Assembly: GCA_005801025.1 (NCBI GenBank)
Contig: SYDZ01000191.1
Location: 1-8,118 of the forward strand
Reading direction: 5' to 3'
DNA length: 8,118 nt
DNA from: Actinomycetota bacterium
Lineage (GTDB): Bacteria > Actinomycetota > Acidimicrobiia > Acidimicrobiales > Ilumatobacteraceae
Within the stretch, counting starts at the first letter, position 1; the number at the start of each line of letters is the position of its first letter. The notes beneath the pieces were generated by a model. That model worked only from the letters and a program-made list of their open reading frames with translations, was not told the origin of the DNA and made no database searches. The position numbers and the translations under genes are program-made. Shown one piece after another: positions 1-7,189 of this stretch.

Positions 1-86
1 AGCTCAAGGTTTATTCCGGCGCACAGCATCCCCATGGCGCACAGAATCCAACGACAACCACATTCGCCCACTCTAAAGCTCGCTGA
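1..86 (+). CDS. rplM: 50S ribosomal protein L13 (uL13), C-terminal end only
   Basis: Reading in frame from base 3 gives 27 residues beginning LKVYSGAQHPHGAQNP and ending at TGA 84-86. The LKVY-[AS]G-x-x-HPH-x-AQ-x-P pattern is the usual C-terminus of bacterial L13, a 50S subunit protein that binds 23S rRNA early in assembly. The gene starts upstream of the window, so its promoter and most of the protein cannot be seen. It lies 23 bases ahead of rpsI, and the rplM-rpsI pair is one of the most conserved bacterial ribosomal operons, which supports the call on such a short fragment. The tail after the motif (TTTTFAHSKAR) is variable in the family. What is seen is the motif and the neighbour; the identity is an inference from both. 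Confidence 0.88.
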   Translation, partial: LKVYSGAQHPHGAQNPTTTTFAHSKAR

Positions 87-97
87 GCAGACGATCC

Positions 98-102
98 AAG
101 GA
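98..102 (+). promoter_or_regulatory. Shine-Dalgarno site for rpsI
   Basis: AAGGA ends seven bases before ATG 110 and is complementary to the 3' end of 16S rRNA. It fixes the rpsI start. It is one of only two convincing Shine-Dalgarno sites in the window; glmM and glmS have none, and acpS and nnr have weak ones at best. Confidence 0.7.
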
Positions 103-109
103 CAACACA

Positions 110-502
110 ATGACGAAGCCTCTTACTCAGACAACTGGTCGCCGCAAGGAAGCCGTAGCTCGCGTGCGCGTGCGCCCCGGCACTGGCACTCATACTGTGA
201 ACGGCAAGCCGCTCAATGTGTACTTCTGCACCGCCACTCAGCAGAACGCCGCTGTTGAAGCGCTGCGCGTCACGAACACGACGGAACAGTATGACGTTGA
301 CGCAACCATTCATGGTGGTGGCGTGACTGGTCAGTCAGGTGCAATGCGCATGGGTCTCGCCCGTTCACTCGTTGAACTTGATCCCGATGCCCGTGGTGCT
401 CTCAAAAAGGCCGGCTTGCTCACCCGCGATTCACGTCGTAAGGAAAGCAAGAAGTACGGTCTGCGCAAGGCCCGTAAAGCCGGTCAGTACACGAAGCGCT
501 GA
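110..502 (+). CDS. rpsI: 30S ribosomal protein S9 (uS9)
   Basis: A 130-residue protein, the normal length for bacterial S9, which sits in the head of the 30S subunit; its C-terminal tail reaches the P-site tRNA. Visible hallmarks are TGRRKEAVARVRVRPGTG (residues 9-26), the central GGGVTGQSGA segment with the following RMGLARSL helix (about 69-86), and the basic tail with RDSRRKESKKYGLRKARK ending GQYTKR. The usual ending is P-Q-Y-S-K-R, so Gly replaces Pro and Thr replaces Ser, while the terminal Lys-Arg that contacts tRNA is kept. The start at ATG 110 is supported by AAGGA at 98-102. The gene follows rplM by 23 bases and precedes glmM by 12, so it is probably co-transcribed with both. Confidence 0.97.
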   Translation: MTKPLTQTTGRRKEAVARVRVRPGTGTHTVNGKPLNVYFCTATQQNAAVEALRVTNTTEQYDVDATIHGGGVTGQSGAMRMGLARSLVELDPDARGALKKAGLLTRDSRRKESKKYGLRKARKAGQYTKR

Positions 503-514
503 TCGCAGCTATTC

Positions 515-1903
515 ATGTCGGGCGCCAACATTTCGCCCTTTGTTTATCCCACTTTTGGCACTGATGGTGTTCGTGGTGTGGCGATATCTGAAATTACTCC
601 CGAATATGTGCTGGCCCTTGGTCGTGCTGTCGCCCATGTGCTGGGCTCTTCGCGTCTGGTCATTGCGCGTGATCCGCGAGTTTCGGGCCCAGTTTTGGAA
701 TCAGCTTTTTCTGCTGGGGCTGCTGCACAGGGTGTCCGCGTTGAACAACTTGGAGTTTTACCGACTCCAGCAGTGGCGATGATTTCGGCGCGGGAAAATG
801 TTCCAGGTGTGGTGGTCACTGCCTCACATAACAAGTTTTCTGATAACGGTGTTAAAGTTTTTGCAGCCGGTGGGCGCAAGCTGTCCGACGTTGATGAAAA
901 GCGCATCGAAGCGGAGTTGCATTTTCTTCTCAGTCAAGAATCCGATGCGCCCGCAACAGACGGAGAAGTTGGTGTTGTGATACGCCGATCAGATGCTGTC
1001 TCACTGTACGTTGAACACTTAGTTGGATTATTTGGTGAAGGTTCACTGGCTGGACTGCGCATTGTCATTGACACGGCAAATGGGGCTATGAGCAATGTTG
1101 CATCGTTGGTGTTGCGTCGCTTGGGCGCGGATGTGATCGTTATGAATGATGCACCGAATGGAACAAATATCAACGATGGTTGTGGGGCGACCTTCCCGCA
1201 GGGTTTGTGTGAGTTCATCAGTGGTACTGGTACTGGTGTTTCTGTTGATCTGGGGTTCGCTTACGACGGGGATGGTGATCGTGTTATTGCCGTGGACGAA
1301 AATGGCCACATCGTCGATGGGGATAGGCTGATCGCACTGTCAGTGGCAGATCGACGCGAGTTGAACACCTTGAGTGACGACACAGTGGTCGTGACAGTGA
1401 TGGCCAACCTAGGTTTTCATCAAGCGATGCGTGATGCGGGAGTCAAGGTGGTGACCACAGCAGTGGGAGATCGCTCTGTCCTTGATGCGATGGAATCTGG
1501 AAACTTTGTGTTAGGTGGCGAACAAAGTGGACACATCATTCATCGCGATCTTGCGACCACAGGCGATGGATTATTGGCTTCGATTGTCCTCGCCCAGTTT
1601 GTGCGTCGTCGTCTGCAGGATGGTTTGAGGTTTTCCAAGTTGGCGAGTGAAGCCCTGCACACTTTTCCGCAGGTACTCAAAAATGTTCAAGTTGCTGTAC
1701 GACCGAATGATATTGCGGCATTGCTATCGGCTGAGATTGCCCATGAAGAAGCGAATTTAGGTGATCATGGCAGGGTGTTAGTGCGATGCAGCGGAACTGA
1801 ACCACTGATCCGAGTCATGGTTGAGGCGGACTCATTGGAACAAGCCAACGAGGTTGCAGACCGTTTGCTTGCTGTGGCTCTGGCAAAGTGCGTCGAACCC
1901 TAA
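515..1903 (+). CDS. glmM: Phosphoglucosamine mutase GlmM
   Basis: GlmM interconverts glucosamine-6-phosphate and glucosamine-1-phosphate in the cytoplasm, the second step towards UDP-GlcNAc for peptidoglycan. The 462-residue protein shows all four signatures of the alpha-D-phosphohexomutase fold: FGTDGVRG near the N-terminus (14-21), the phosphoserine loop TASHN with Ser104 as the predicted phosphorylated residue, the metal-binding DGDGDR (251-256), the sugar-recognition GGEQSGH (334-340), and the phosphate-binding RCSGTEPLIRVM (424-435), where Cys stands in the variable second position. GEQSGH and the TASHN context favour GlmM over phosphomannomutase. It is about 15 residues longer than typical, partly from an N-terminal extension before FGTDG. 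ATG 515 is the only plausible start between the rpsI stop and that motif, but there is no visible Shine-Dalgarno. It lies 12 bases after rpsI and 43 before the glmS-like gene that supplies its substrate. Confidence 0.96.
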   Translation: MSGANISPFVYPTFGTDGVRGVAISEITPEYVLALGRAVAHVLGSSRLVIARDPRVSGPVLESAFSAGAAAQGVRVEQLGVLPTPAVAMISARENVPGVVVTASHNKFSDNGVKVFAAGGRKLSDVDEKRIEAELHFLLSQESDAPATDGEVGVVIRRSDAVSLYVEHLVGLFGEGSLAGLRIVIDTANGAMSNVASLVLRRLGADVIVMNDAPNGTNINDGCGATFPQGLCEFISGTGTGVSVDLGFAYDGDGDRVIAVDENGHIVDGDRLIALSVADRRELNTLSDDTVVVTVMANLGFHQAMRDAGVKVVTTAVGDRSVLDAMESGNFVLGGEQSGHIIHRDLATTGDGLLASIVLAQFVRRRLQDGLRFSKLASEALHTFPQVLKNVQVAVRPNDIAALLSAEIAHEEANLGDHGRVLVRCSGTEPLIRVMVEADSLEQANEVADRLLAVALAKCVEP

Positions 1904-1933
1904 TCCTGATGGGTAGGTGGGCATGTAGTTCGG

Positions 1934-1939
1934 TAGCCT
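1934..1939 (+). promoter_or_regulatory. possible -10 element of a leaderless glmS promoter
   Basis: TAGCCT fits the actinobacterial TANNNT -10 consensus and ends seven bases before ATG 1947, so transcription could begin at the start codon itself. This would explain why the 43-base gap (1904-1946) has no Shine-Dalgarno although the start is fixed by the catalytic Cys. I see no good -35 hexamer, which is common for such promoters but also means the match could be chance. The rest of the gap shows no hairpin or terminator. Confidence 0.3.
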
Positions 1940-1946
1940 GATCTCT

Positions 1947-4900
1947 ATGTGTGGCATTATCGCTCTCGTCAGTAGGCCATCCTTGCGAGTGCCCCCAACG
2001 CAAGCCGAGATTATTGGCCATTTAGATGCTGCGGTCAGAAGCGCAAGCGATATCGGCAGGGTCACCGAGAACTTGGTGATTGTGAATGAACTTCTGAAAG
2101 GTGTACCAGGTGTACTGACTCTGGTTGACAATCATGAACTGACAGCCTCAATCACAAGCCGACTTGATCAGGTCGCTGGTGTCGTCGCTCAGTTGGAGGC
2201 CACTCTAGAAAAAAGTGAGGTTGGCGCTGAAGAACTTGAAGCTACAACTGCTGCGATGAGTGCCTTACGCGATGTGCTGTGGGCCATCGGGCAGGACCGT
2301 TTACGCACGGCTGTGTTAGTAGGTGAACTCGCTGGTCGTCAGGCCGGTATCGCCGCAGTTGGCGGATATTTGACAATTCAGCAGGCGTTGTCCGCACTGG
2401 ACCGCTTAGAAGTACGTGGGCGAGATTCTGCAGGAGTGCATGTTTTTGTGTGGGGCCACGGATTGTCGCACAGTGACCCAGCAGTCCAATCGGCTATCTT
2501 GTCGCGCGCCAAGGATCCGCTCTTTCAAAATCACTCCCTGCGTCTCGTTGACGGCATCTTGTCATTCGTCTATAAAGCGGCAGCCGAGATCGGTGAACTT
2601 GGTGATAATACGCGAGCGTTACGCAGTGCTATTCAAAGCGATCAACTGTTGCGCTTGGCACTCGCTCATCCAAACGCTCGCTTGTCCTTAGTCGGTCACA
2701 CGCGTTGGGCGAGCGTGGGGATCATCAGTGAGCCCAACGCTCATCCAGTGAACAGCGAACGTGACCTAAACGACGATGTCACCAGCCACCCATATGTCGT
2801 AGCGGCACTGAACGGCGATGTGGATAATCATGGCGACTTACGGATCGCTCACGGTTTGTCTTTTCCTCGACAGATCACAACTGACGCCAAGGTCATTCCA
2901 GCGATGATCAATATGCACGCCCGTACCTGTGGGGACACGGTTGAGGCTTTTCGGCGCAGTGTTTCATCTTTTGAAGGTTCAGTGGCAATCGCTGCGGCGG
3001 CAAGTGACAATCCCAATCGTTTGATGTTCGCTTTACGAGGCAGCGGTCAAGGTCTTTGTGTGGGTCTCGCTGAAGATCTGTTCATCGTGGCCAGTGAACC
3101 GTATGCCGTCGTCGAGGAAACTGCGATGTATTTCCGTCTTGATGGCGAGAACGCAAACAACGCGCATCTCACGGATAGTCAAGGTCAGATCGTCGTGCTT
3201 GACGGTGATTCTGCAGGAGAAATTTCTGGCGTCACTCGTCTGGCCTATGACGGCACTGAATTGGCAGTACAAAATACTGAATTAGTCGTCGCTGAAGTCA
3301 CCACTCGGGACATCAATCGCGGCGATGCTCCACATTTTTTGCTGAAAGAAATCGGTGAAGCGCCGGAGAGTTTCCGCAAGACTTTACGCGGCAAGATTGT
3401 TGAGCGTGATGGTGTTTTCGCCGTGACACTTGGTCTGAGCACATTACCGAGCAGCATCCTTGATCAACTCGCATCTGGAACAATTCGTAAGGTACGCGTC
3501 ATTGGTCAGGGTACTGCAGCCATCGCAGGCCGTAGTTGTGCAATGGTTCTTGATGAATTATGTGTTGGTGGTCTTGATGTTGTTGCGATAACAGCGACTG
3601 AACTGAGCGGTTTTCATTTGCACTTGGATATGAGCGACACACTTGTTATCGCCGTGAGTCAAAGTGGTACGACAACTGATACCAATCGCACAGTTGATTT
3701 GGTGAGATCACGTGGCGCAGCCGTGATCTCGATCGTCAATCGCCGTGGCAGCGACTTGTGCGATAAGTCTGATGGTGTGCTGTTCACCAGTGACGGACGA
3801 GATGTTGAAATGAGCGTGGCTTCCACAAAGGCTTTTTATGCCCAGGTTGCGGCGGGAGTTTTACTGGCGTGTGCGATCAGTGTGGCCGCTGGTTTAGGGA
3901 CAAACTCGCGACGTCATGATCTTCTGCGAACCTTGCGTGAATTGCCCGACGCGATGCGCACAGTGATTGCCTCGCGGTCTGTTATTGCCGATGTAGCGCG
4001 TCGCTACGCTCCCTCCAAGCGCTACTGGTCAATCTTGGGCAATGGTCCGAATGCTATTGCTGCACATGAAGTGCGAATAAAACTGAGTGAACTTTGTTAT
4101 AAGAGTATTTCCTGCGACATCACTGAGGATAAGAAGCACATTGATCTCTCGTGTGAACCTTTAATCCTTGTCTGTGCTTCGGGTCTTGTGGGTAGTAACG
4201 CCGATGATGTGGCTAAAGAGATTGCTATCTATCGTGCGCATAAAGCCACTCCGATTGTCATCGCCAGTGCATCCGAGTCTCGGTTTTCGAGCGCCGTTGC
4301 GGTGATTGATGTTCCCGATGTTGATCCGTCTCTGGCTTTTGTTCTGAGTGCGGTCGTTGGTCATTTGTTCGGCTACGAGGCAGCGCGAGCGATTGATGAA
4401 TTGGCTCGCTCACTGCGTCAGGCTCGCGAAGTCATTGAGCATGCGGTGTTACATAATTCAGATGGTGAAAGTGTCGTGCGCGTTATTCGTAGTGGCTTAG
4501 TCAACGCCGTTGAGTACTTTAATGAAACTTTACGTGCTGGCACCTACGACGGTCATCTAGAAGCCAGTACTGCGGTACGCCTGGCGGCGATGTTTCGTGT
4601 TGTACTTGATGTTTCTCCAGTGGAGGCGTATCAGAATGAAACAGGCAAGGTGGGTAGCCCCGTTGCTCTGCTTGATGATCTCACCTTGGCGCTGACCCGC
4701 GCCATTGAAGAACTGACTCGCCCGATTGATGCGATTAAGCATCAGGCTAAGACCGTGACTGTTGGGATTAGTCGCAGTGATGAAGGCGTCATGGATCGAG
4801 CACTTGTGCAAGAGGTCCTGGCAACGGGTGCTGGCCGTGACGTGCTGGCTTATCGGACGCTGAAGGTTCTAGCGGATCTTGACCCGGCCGTCGAATCTGT

Positions 4901-5357
4901 GATCGGGTACACGCGTTACAGCATTACAGGAGACCCAGTCGGTAACAGTGCCACGATAGCAATTGTGGATCGCGGTGGTCTGTCGCGTGATGTGCCAAGT
5001 CGTGTTGAACATAATCCATCGCTCATTGGAACAAAACGCCGAGTTGCCAGTGAACGCGAAGTGCTTGTCGCACGAGGACGTAGTGATAGTCGTACGGTCA
5101 TATTCATTCCCGAAGTGAAGTCAGGTCGCACGGTAGGCATCACGTTGTTGCATGTCAGTTTCCGGGAGCGATTGAGCGCAGCAGTGATGCGCGGTGTTTT
5201 GCAAGGTTATGACAGTCGTTATGACCGCTTGGTTGACTGGGTGTCAGAGACCGAGGGGGAAATGCGGGATGATCTTCTCGGCGAGATGTCGGTCGCTGAT
5301 CTGTTGATCTTGCCAATTAGCGAGATGGCCGACCGCTGGCGTCGGGCCTCGTCGTAA
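1947..5357 (+). CDS. glmS: Giant GlmS-like glutamine-fructose-6-phosphate aminotransferase with insertions and a C-terminal extension
   Basis: Predicted to make glucosamine-6-phosphate from fructose-6-phosphate and glutamine. At 1136 residues it is nearly twice the E. coli enzyme (609), in one open frame. The start is fixed because Cys2 must become the N-terminal nucleophile (MCGIIALVS). Compared from memory with E. coli: glutaminase residues R157 (LEVRGRDSAG), HTRWA with R253, NAHP 264-267, NG 289-290 and D313 are kept; FLLKEIGEAP (464-473) is the linker region; SQSGTTTDT (571-579) and VASTKAF (624-630) form the phosphosugar site; E708, K712, E715 and H731 match E481, K485, E488 and H504 with exact spacing; K935 in AKTVTVG matches K603. 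Extra segments are a helical block at about 11-142, about 168-243, about 826-924, and an unrecognised tail 941-1136. Altered positions include Ala524 for Ser303 and Val257 for His77. Downstream of glmM, so it is probably the functional GlmS; a different product or acceptor is possible. Confidence 0.85.
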   Translation: MCGIIALVSRPSLRVPPTQAEIIGHLDAAVRSASDIGRVTENLVIVNELLKGVPGVLTLVDNHELTASITSRLDQVAGVVAQLEATLEKSEVGAEELEATTAAMSALRDVLWAIGQDRLRTAVLVGELAGRQAGIAAVGGYLTIQQALSALDRLEVRGRDSAGVHVFVWGHGLSHSDPAVQSAILSRAKDPLFQNHSLRLVDGILSFVYKAAAEIGELGDNTRALRSAIQSDQLLRLALAHPNARLSLVGHTRWASVGIISEPNAHPVNSERDLNDDVTSHPYVVAALNGDVDNHGDLRIAHGLSFPRQITTDAKVIPAMINMHARTCGDTVEAFRRSVSSFEGSVAIAAAASDNPNRLMFALRGSGQGLCVGLAEDLFIVASEPYAVVEETAMYFRLDGENANNAHLTDSQGQIVVLDGDSAGEISGVTRLAYDGTELAVQNTELVVAEVTTRDINRGDAPHFLLKEIGEAPESFRKTLRGKIVERDGVFAVTLGLSTLPSSILDQLASGTIRKVRVIGQGTAAIAGRSCAMVLDELCVGGLDVVAITATELSGFHLHLDMSDTLVIAVSQSGTTTDTNRTVDLVRSRGAAVISIVNRRGSDLCDKSDGVLFTSDGRDVEMSVASTKAFYAQVAAGVLLACAISVAAGLGTNSRRHDLLRTLRELPDAMRTVIASRSVIADVARRYAPSKRYWSILGNGPNAIAAHEVRIKLSELCYKSISCDITEDKKHIDLSCEPLILVCASGLVGSNADDVAKEIAIYRAHKATPIVIASASESRFSSAVAVIDVPDVDPSLAFVLSAVVGHLFGYEAARAIDELARSLRQAREVIEHAVLHNSDGESVVRVIRSGLVNAVEYFNETLRAGTYDGHLEASTAVRLAAMFRVVLDVSPVEAYQNETGKVGSPVALLDDLTLALTRAIEELTRPIDAIKHQAKTVTVGISRSDEGVMDRALVQEVLATGAGRDVLAYRTLKVLADLDPAVESVIGYTRYSITGDPVGNSATIAIVDRGGLSRDVPSRVEHNPSLIGTKRRVASEREVLVARGRSDSRTVIFIPEVKSGRTVGITLLHVSFRERLSAAVMRGVLQGYDSRYDRLVDWVSETEGEMRDDLLGEMSVADLLILPISEMADRWRRASS

Positions 5358-5376
5358 CTGAACGGATTGAACAGTC

Positions 5377-5778
5377 GTGATTATCGGCATTGGTATTGAT
5401 GCAGTGGAGATTGAGCGCTTTCGCCAATCGCTAGAGCGAACTGCGAGTTTGAAAGACCGTTTGTTCACTGCTGATGAACTGTCTTACGTGCAACCCCAAG
5501 TCGATCCAAGCGCGTCACTGGCCGCACGATTCGCGGCCCGTGAAGCAGTGATGAAAGCACTCGGAGTGGGTCTTGGAGCATTTGATTTTCACGATGTGTC
5601 AGTCTGTCGAGCGTCATCAGGTCAGCCAGATTTGTTAGTCGTGGGACGCGCCCAACAGTTAGCGACAGATCAGGGAATAACGCACTGGCATCTTTCATTA
5701 ACCCACACTGAATCCATAGCGATGGCCTACGTGATCGCTAGTGGTACACCCACAAATTCCGTGTCAGCGGGCGAGTAA
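5377..5778 (+). CDS. acpS: Holo-[acyl-carrier-protein] synthase AcpS
   Basis: AcpS transfers the 4'-phosphopantetheine of CoA to a serine of apo-ACP, activating it for fatty acid synthesis in the cytoplasm. The 133-residue protein has the standard length and signatures: IIGIGIDAVEIERF with metal-binding Asp8 (residues 2-15), RFAAREAVMKALG with Glu56 and Lys60 (51-63), and the C-terminal strand WHLSLTHTESIAMAYVIA with His110. The start is GTG 5377, directly before the IIGIGID strand where AcpS proteins normally begin; only a weak GGA about ten bases upstream could serve as a ribosome site. It follows glmS by 19 bases and precedes nnr by 7, as expected for a single transcript. The last dozen residues (TPTNSVSAGE) are a non-conserved tail. 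Confidence 0.95.
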   Translation: MIIGIGIDAVEIERFRQSLERTASLKDRLFTADELSYVQPQVDPSASLAARFAAREAVMKALGVGLGAFDFHDVSVCRASSGQPDLLVVGRAQQLATDQGITHWHLSLTHTESIAMAYVIASGTPTNSVSAGE

Positions 5779-5785
5779 TAGTTCG

Positions 5786-7189
5786 ATGCGCCCAGTTCTT
5801 ACTCCCAAGCAGATGCGTGTCCTAGACAGTGAAACCGTGACGGCTGGTACGCCGATTGATGTATTGATTGGTCGGGCTGGAGCGGCAGTTGCCCGCACAG
5901 CAAAACGGATGATGGGCGGCCTGTATGGCCGTACCGTCGTTGTCGTTGTCGGTCAGGGAAATAATGGTGCTGATGGTCGCATGGCAGCGCGCTTGCTGGC
6001 TGATCAAGGTGTGCGGGTTCATGTGCTTGATGCGCAGCAGATGCCGTTACGACTTCCCGTGAGTGATCTGATCATTGATGCAGCCTTCGGAACTGGCTTT
6101 CGTGGTGAGTGGAACCCACCCGCGACTCACGGCATTCCGGTACTTGCTGTTGATATTCCCTCGGGTGTTGATGGACTGACCGGTTTGGCGGTCGGCGATA
6201 CATGGCAAGCTACGCGCACCGTCACCTTCGTGGCTTTGAAACCAGGGCTCTTGCTTGGGGTCGGTCGGGCCTTGAGTGGTGACATTGAACTGATCGATAT
6301 TGGTATCAACCTTGGTATGGGCAATGTAGATATCAATGAGGTTGAACTTGCTGATGTTTCTGCTTGGATTCCTCCTCGCCCCTTTGATTCTCATAAGTGG
6401 AAAACTGGTCTATACGCCCTCGCAGGTAGCACTGGGATGATGGGAGCGGCCAACCTCAGTGTGGCCGCGGCCATGCGTTGCGGAGCGGGGATTGTTCATC
6501 TTGCGTCTCCGGGGATCGTGAGTGATCGCACTACTCCCACTGAGGTTGTACGTCGATCCTTACGTGCATTTTCTTGGTCTGAAGATGTACTTGAAGATGT
6601 GTATCGCTTTAAGGCGATGGTTGTAGGACCAGGGTTAGGTCGCGATGAAGGAACCGTATCGGAGACACGTCGTGTCATCGCCGAAGCACAAGTACCAATG
6701 GTCATTGACGGCGACGGATTATTTGCAGTGGCATGGGGCGGGGATGGAGCGCGCAATATTATTCGTACTCGTTCTGCTGAAACTGTTCTGACACCTCACG
6801 ATGGTGAATACCAAACTCTGCTTGGGTATGCCCCCTCGCCGGACCGGATCGCCAGTGCTCGCCGTCTAGCGATTGATACAAACTGTGTATGCCTGCTCAA
6901 GGGCACGACGACTGTCATCGCTGAACCATCTGGAGAGGTGCTGATGGTGACAAACGGCGACCAAAAATTAGCCACTGCGGGTACGGGAGATGTCTTAGCG
7001 GGAATCATCGGTGGCTTAATGGCACAGGGCGTTGAGGCCTTCCATGCAGCGGCATGTGGAGCCTGGATTCACGGCCATGCCGCATCTCTATTTTCTTTCG
7101 ATGAGGGTTTAGTTGCCTCAGATTTGCTAGACCTCATTGCGTTGGCCTTGTCGGAGATCCGACGCGCGGTGAAGCAGGATGAACGATGA
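5786..7189 (+). CDS. nnr: Bifunctional NAD(P)H-hydrate epimerase / ADP-dependent (S)-NAD(P)H-hydrate dehydratase
   Basis: Nnr repairs NADHX and NADPHX, hydrated damage products of the cofactors: the N-terminal YjeF domain epimerises R to S, and the C-terminal ribokinase-like domain dehydrates the S form using ADP. With start ATG 5786 the protein has 467 residues, normal for the two-domain form. The epimerase half shows GQGNNGADGRMAARLL (56-71), IIDAAFGTGFRG (96-107, Asp98) and VDIPSGVDG (122-130). The dehydratase half shows HKWKTG (203-208), VGPGLG (280-285), VLTPHDGE (334-341), LLKGTTT (370-376) and ATAGTGDVLAG (396-406), with Asp402 the likely catalytic residue. A longer frame from GTG 5741 exists but would overlap acpS by 38 bases and put 15 unconserved residues before MRPVLTP, so I prefer 5786, seven bases after the acpS stop. 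The end overlaps alr by ATGA. Confidence 0.94.
   Translation: MRPVLTPKQMRVLDSETVTAGTPIDVLIGRAGAAVARTAKRMMGGLYGRTVVVVVGQGNNGADGRMAARLLADQGVRVHVLDAQQMPLRLPVSDLIIDAAFGTGFRGEWNPPATHGIPVLAVDIPSGVDGLTGLAVGDTWQATRTVTFVALKPGLLLGVGRALSGDIELIDIGINLGMGNVDINEVELADVSAWIPPRPFDSHKWKTGLYALAGSTGMMGAANLSVAAAMRCGAGIVHLASPGIVSDRTTPTEVVRRSLRAFSWSEDVLEDVYRFKAMVVGPGLGRDEGTVSETRRVIAEAQVPMVIDGDGLFAVAWGGDGARNIIRTRSAETVLTPHDGEYQTLLGYAPSPDRIASARRLAIDTNCVCLLKGTTTVIAEPSGEVLMVTNGDQKLATAGTGDVLAGIIGGLMAQGVEAFHAAACGAWIHGHAASLFSFDEGLVASDLLDLIALALSEIRRAVKQDER
7176..7179 (+). promoter_or_regulatory. Shine-Dalgarno site for alr
   Basis: AGGA lies six bases before ATG 7186, inside the last codons of nnr. Together with the ATGA stop-start overlap it supports this start and suggests translational coupling of alr to nnr. 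Confidence 0.6.

Noticed and set aside
34..258. A 74-codon + strand frame overlapping the rplM end and rpsI
   Set aside because: It is in a different frame from both conserved ribosomal proteins and its product shows no conserved feature.
544..906. Open frame of 120 codons on the - strand
   Set aside because: It lies wholly antisense to the conserved glmM N-terminal domain, its product has no recognisable motif, and it looks like a shadow of glmM codon use.
1221..1242. Short GGTACT tandem repetition in glmM
   Set aside because: Only two copies, in frame, encoding a Gly-Thr-Gly-Thr-Gly loop; consistent with ordinary coding sequence.
1904..1946. A glmS ribozyme or other metabolite-sensing leader upstream of glmS
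   Set aside because: The gap is only 43 bases, far too short for the glmS ribozyme, and shows none of its paired structure.
1947..5357. The long glmS-like frame being two genes joined by error, or carrying a frameshift
   Set aside because: GATase and SIS motifs occur in the canonical order and the conserved Lys loop lies near the far end, so the extra sequence is distributed as insertions rather than as a second gene joined on.
5741..5785. GTG 5741 as the nnr start
   Set aside because: It would overlap acpS by 38 bases and add 15 residues not seen in the family; ATG 5786 gives the typical MRPVLTP beginning.
6047..6394. Open frame of 115 codons on the - strand
   Set aside because: It is antisense to the nnr epimerase domain, has no family resemblance and no ribosome site.
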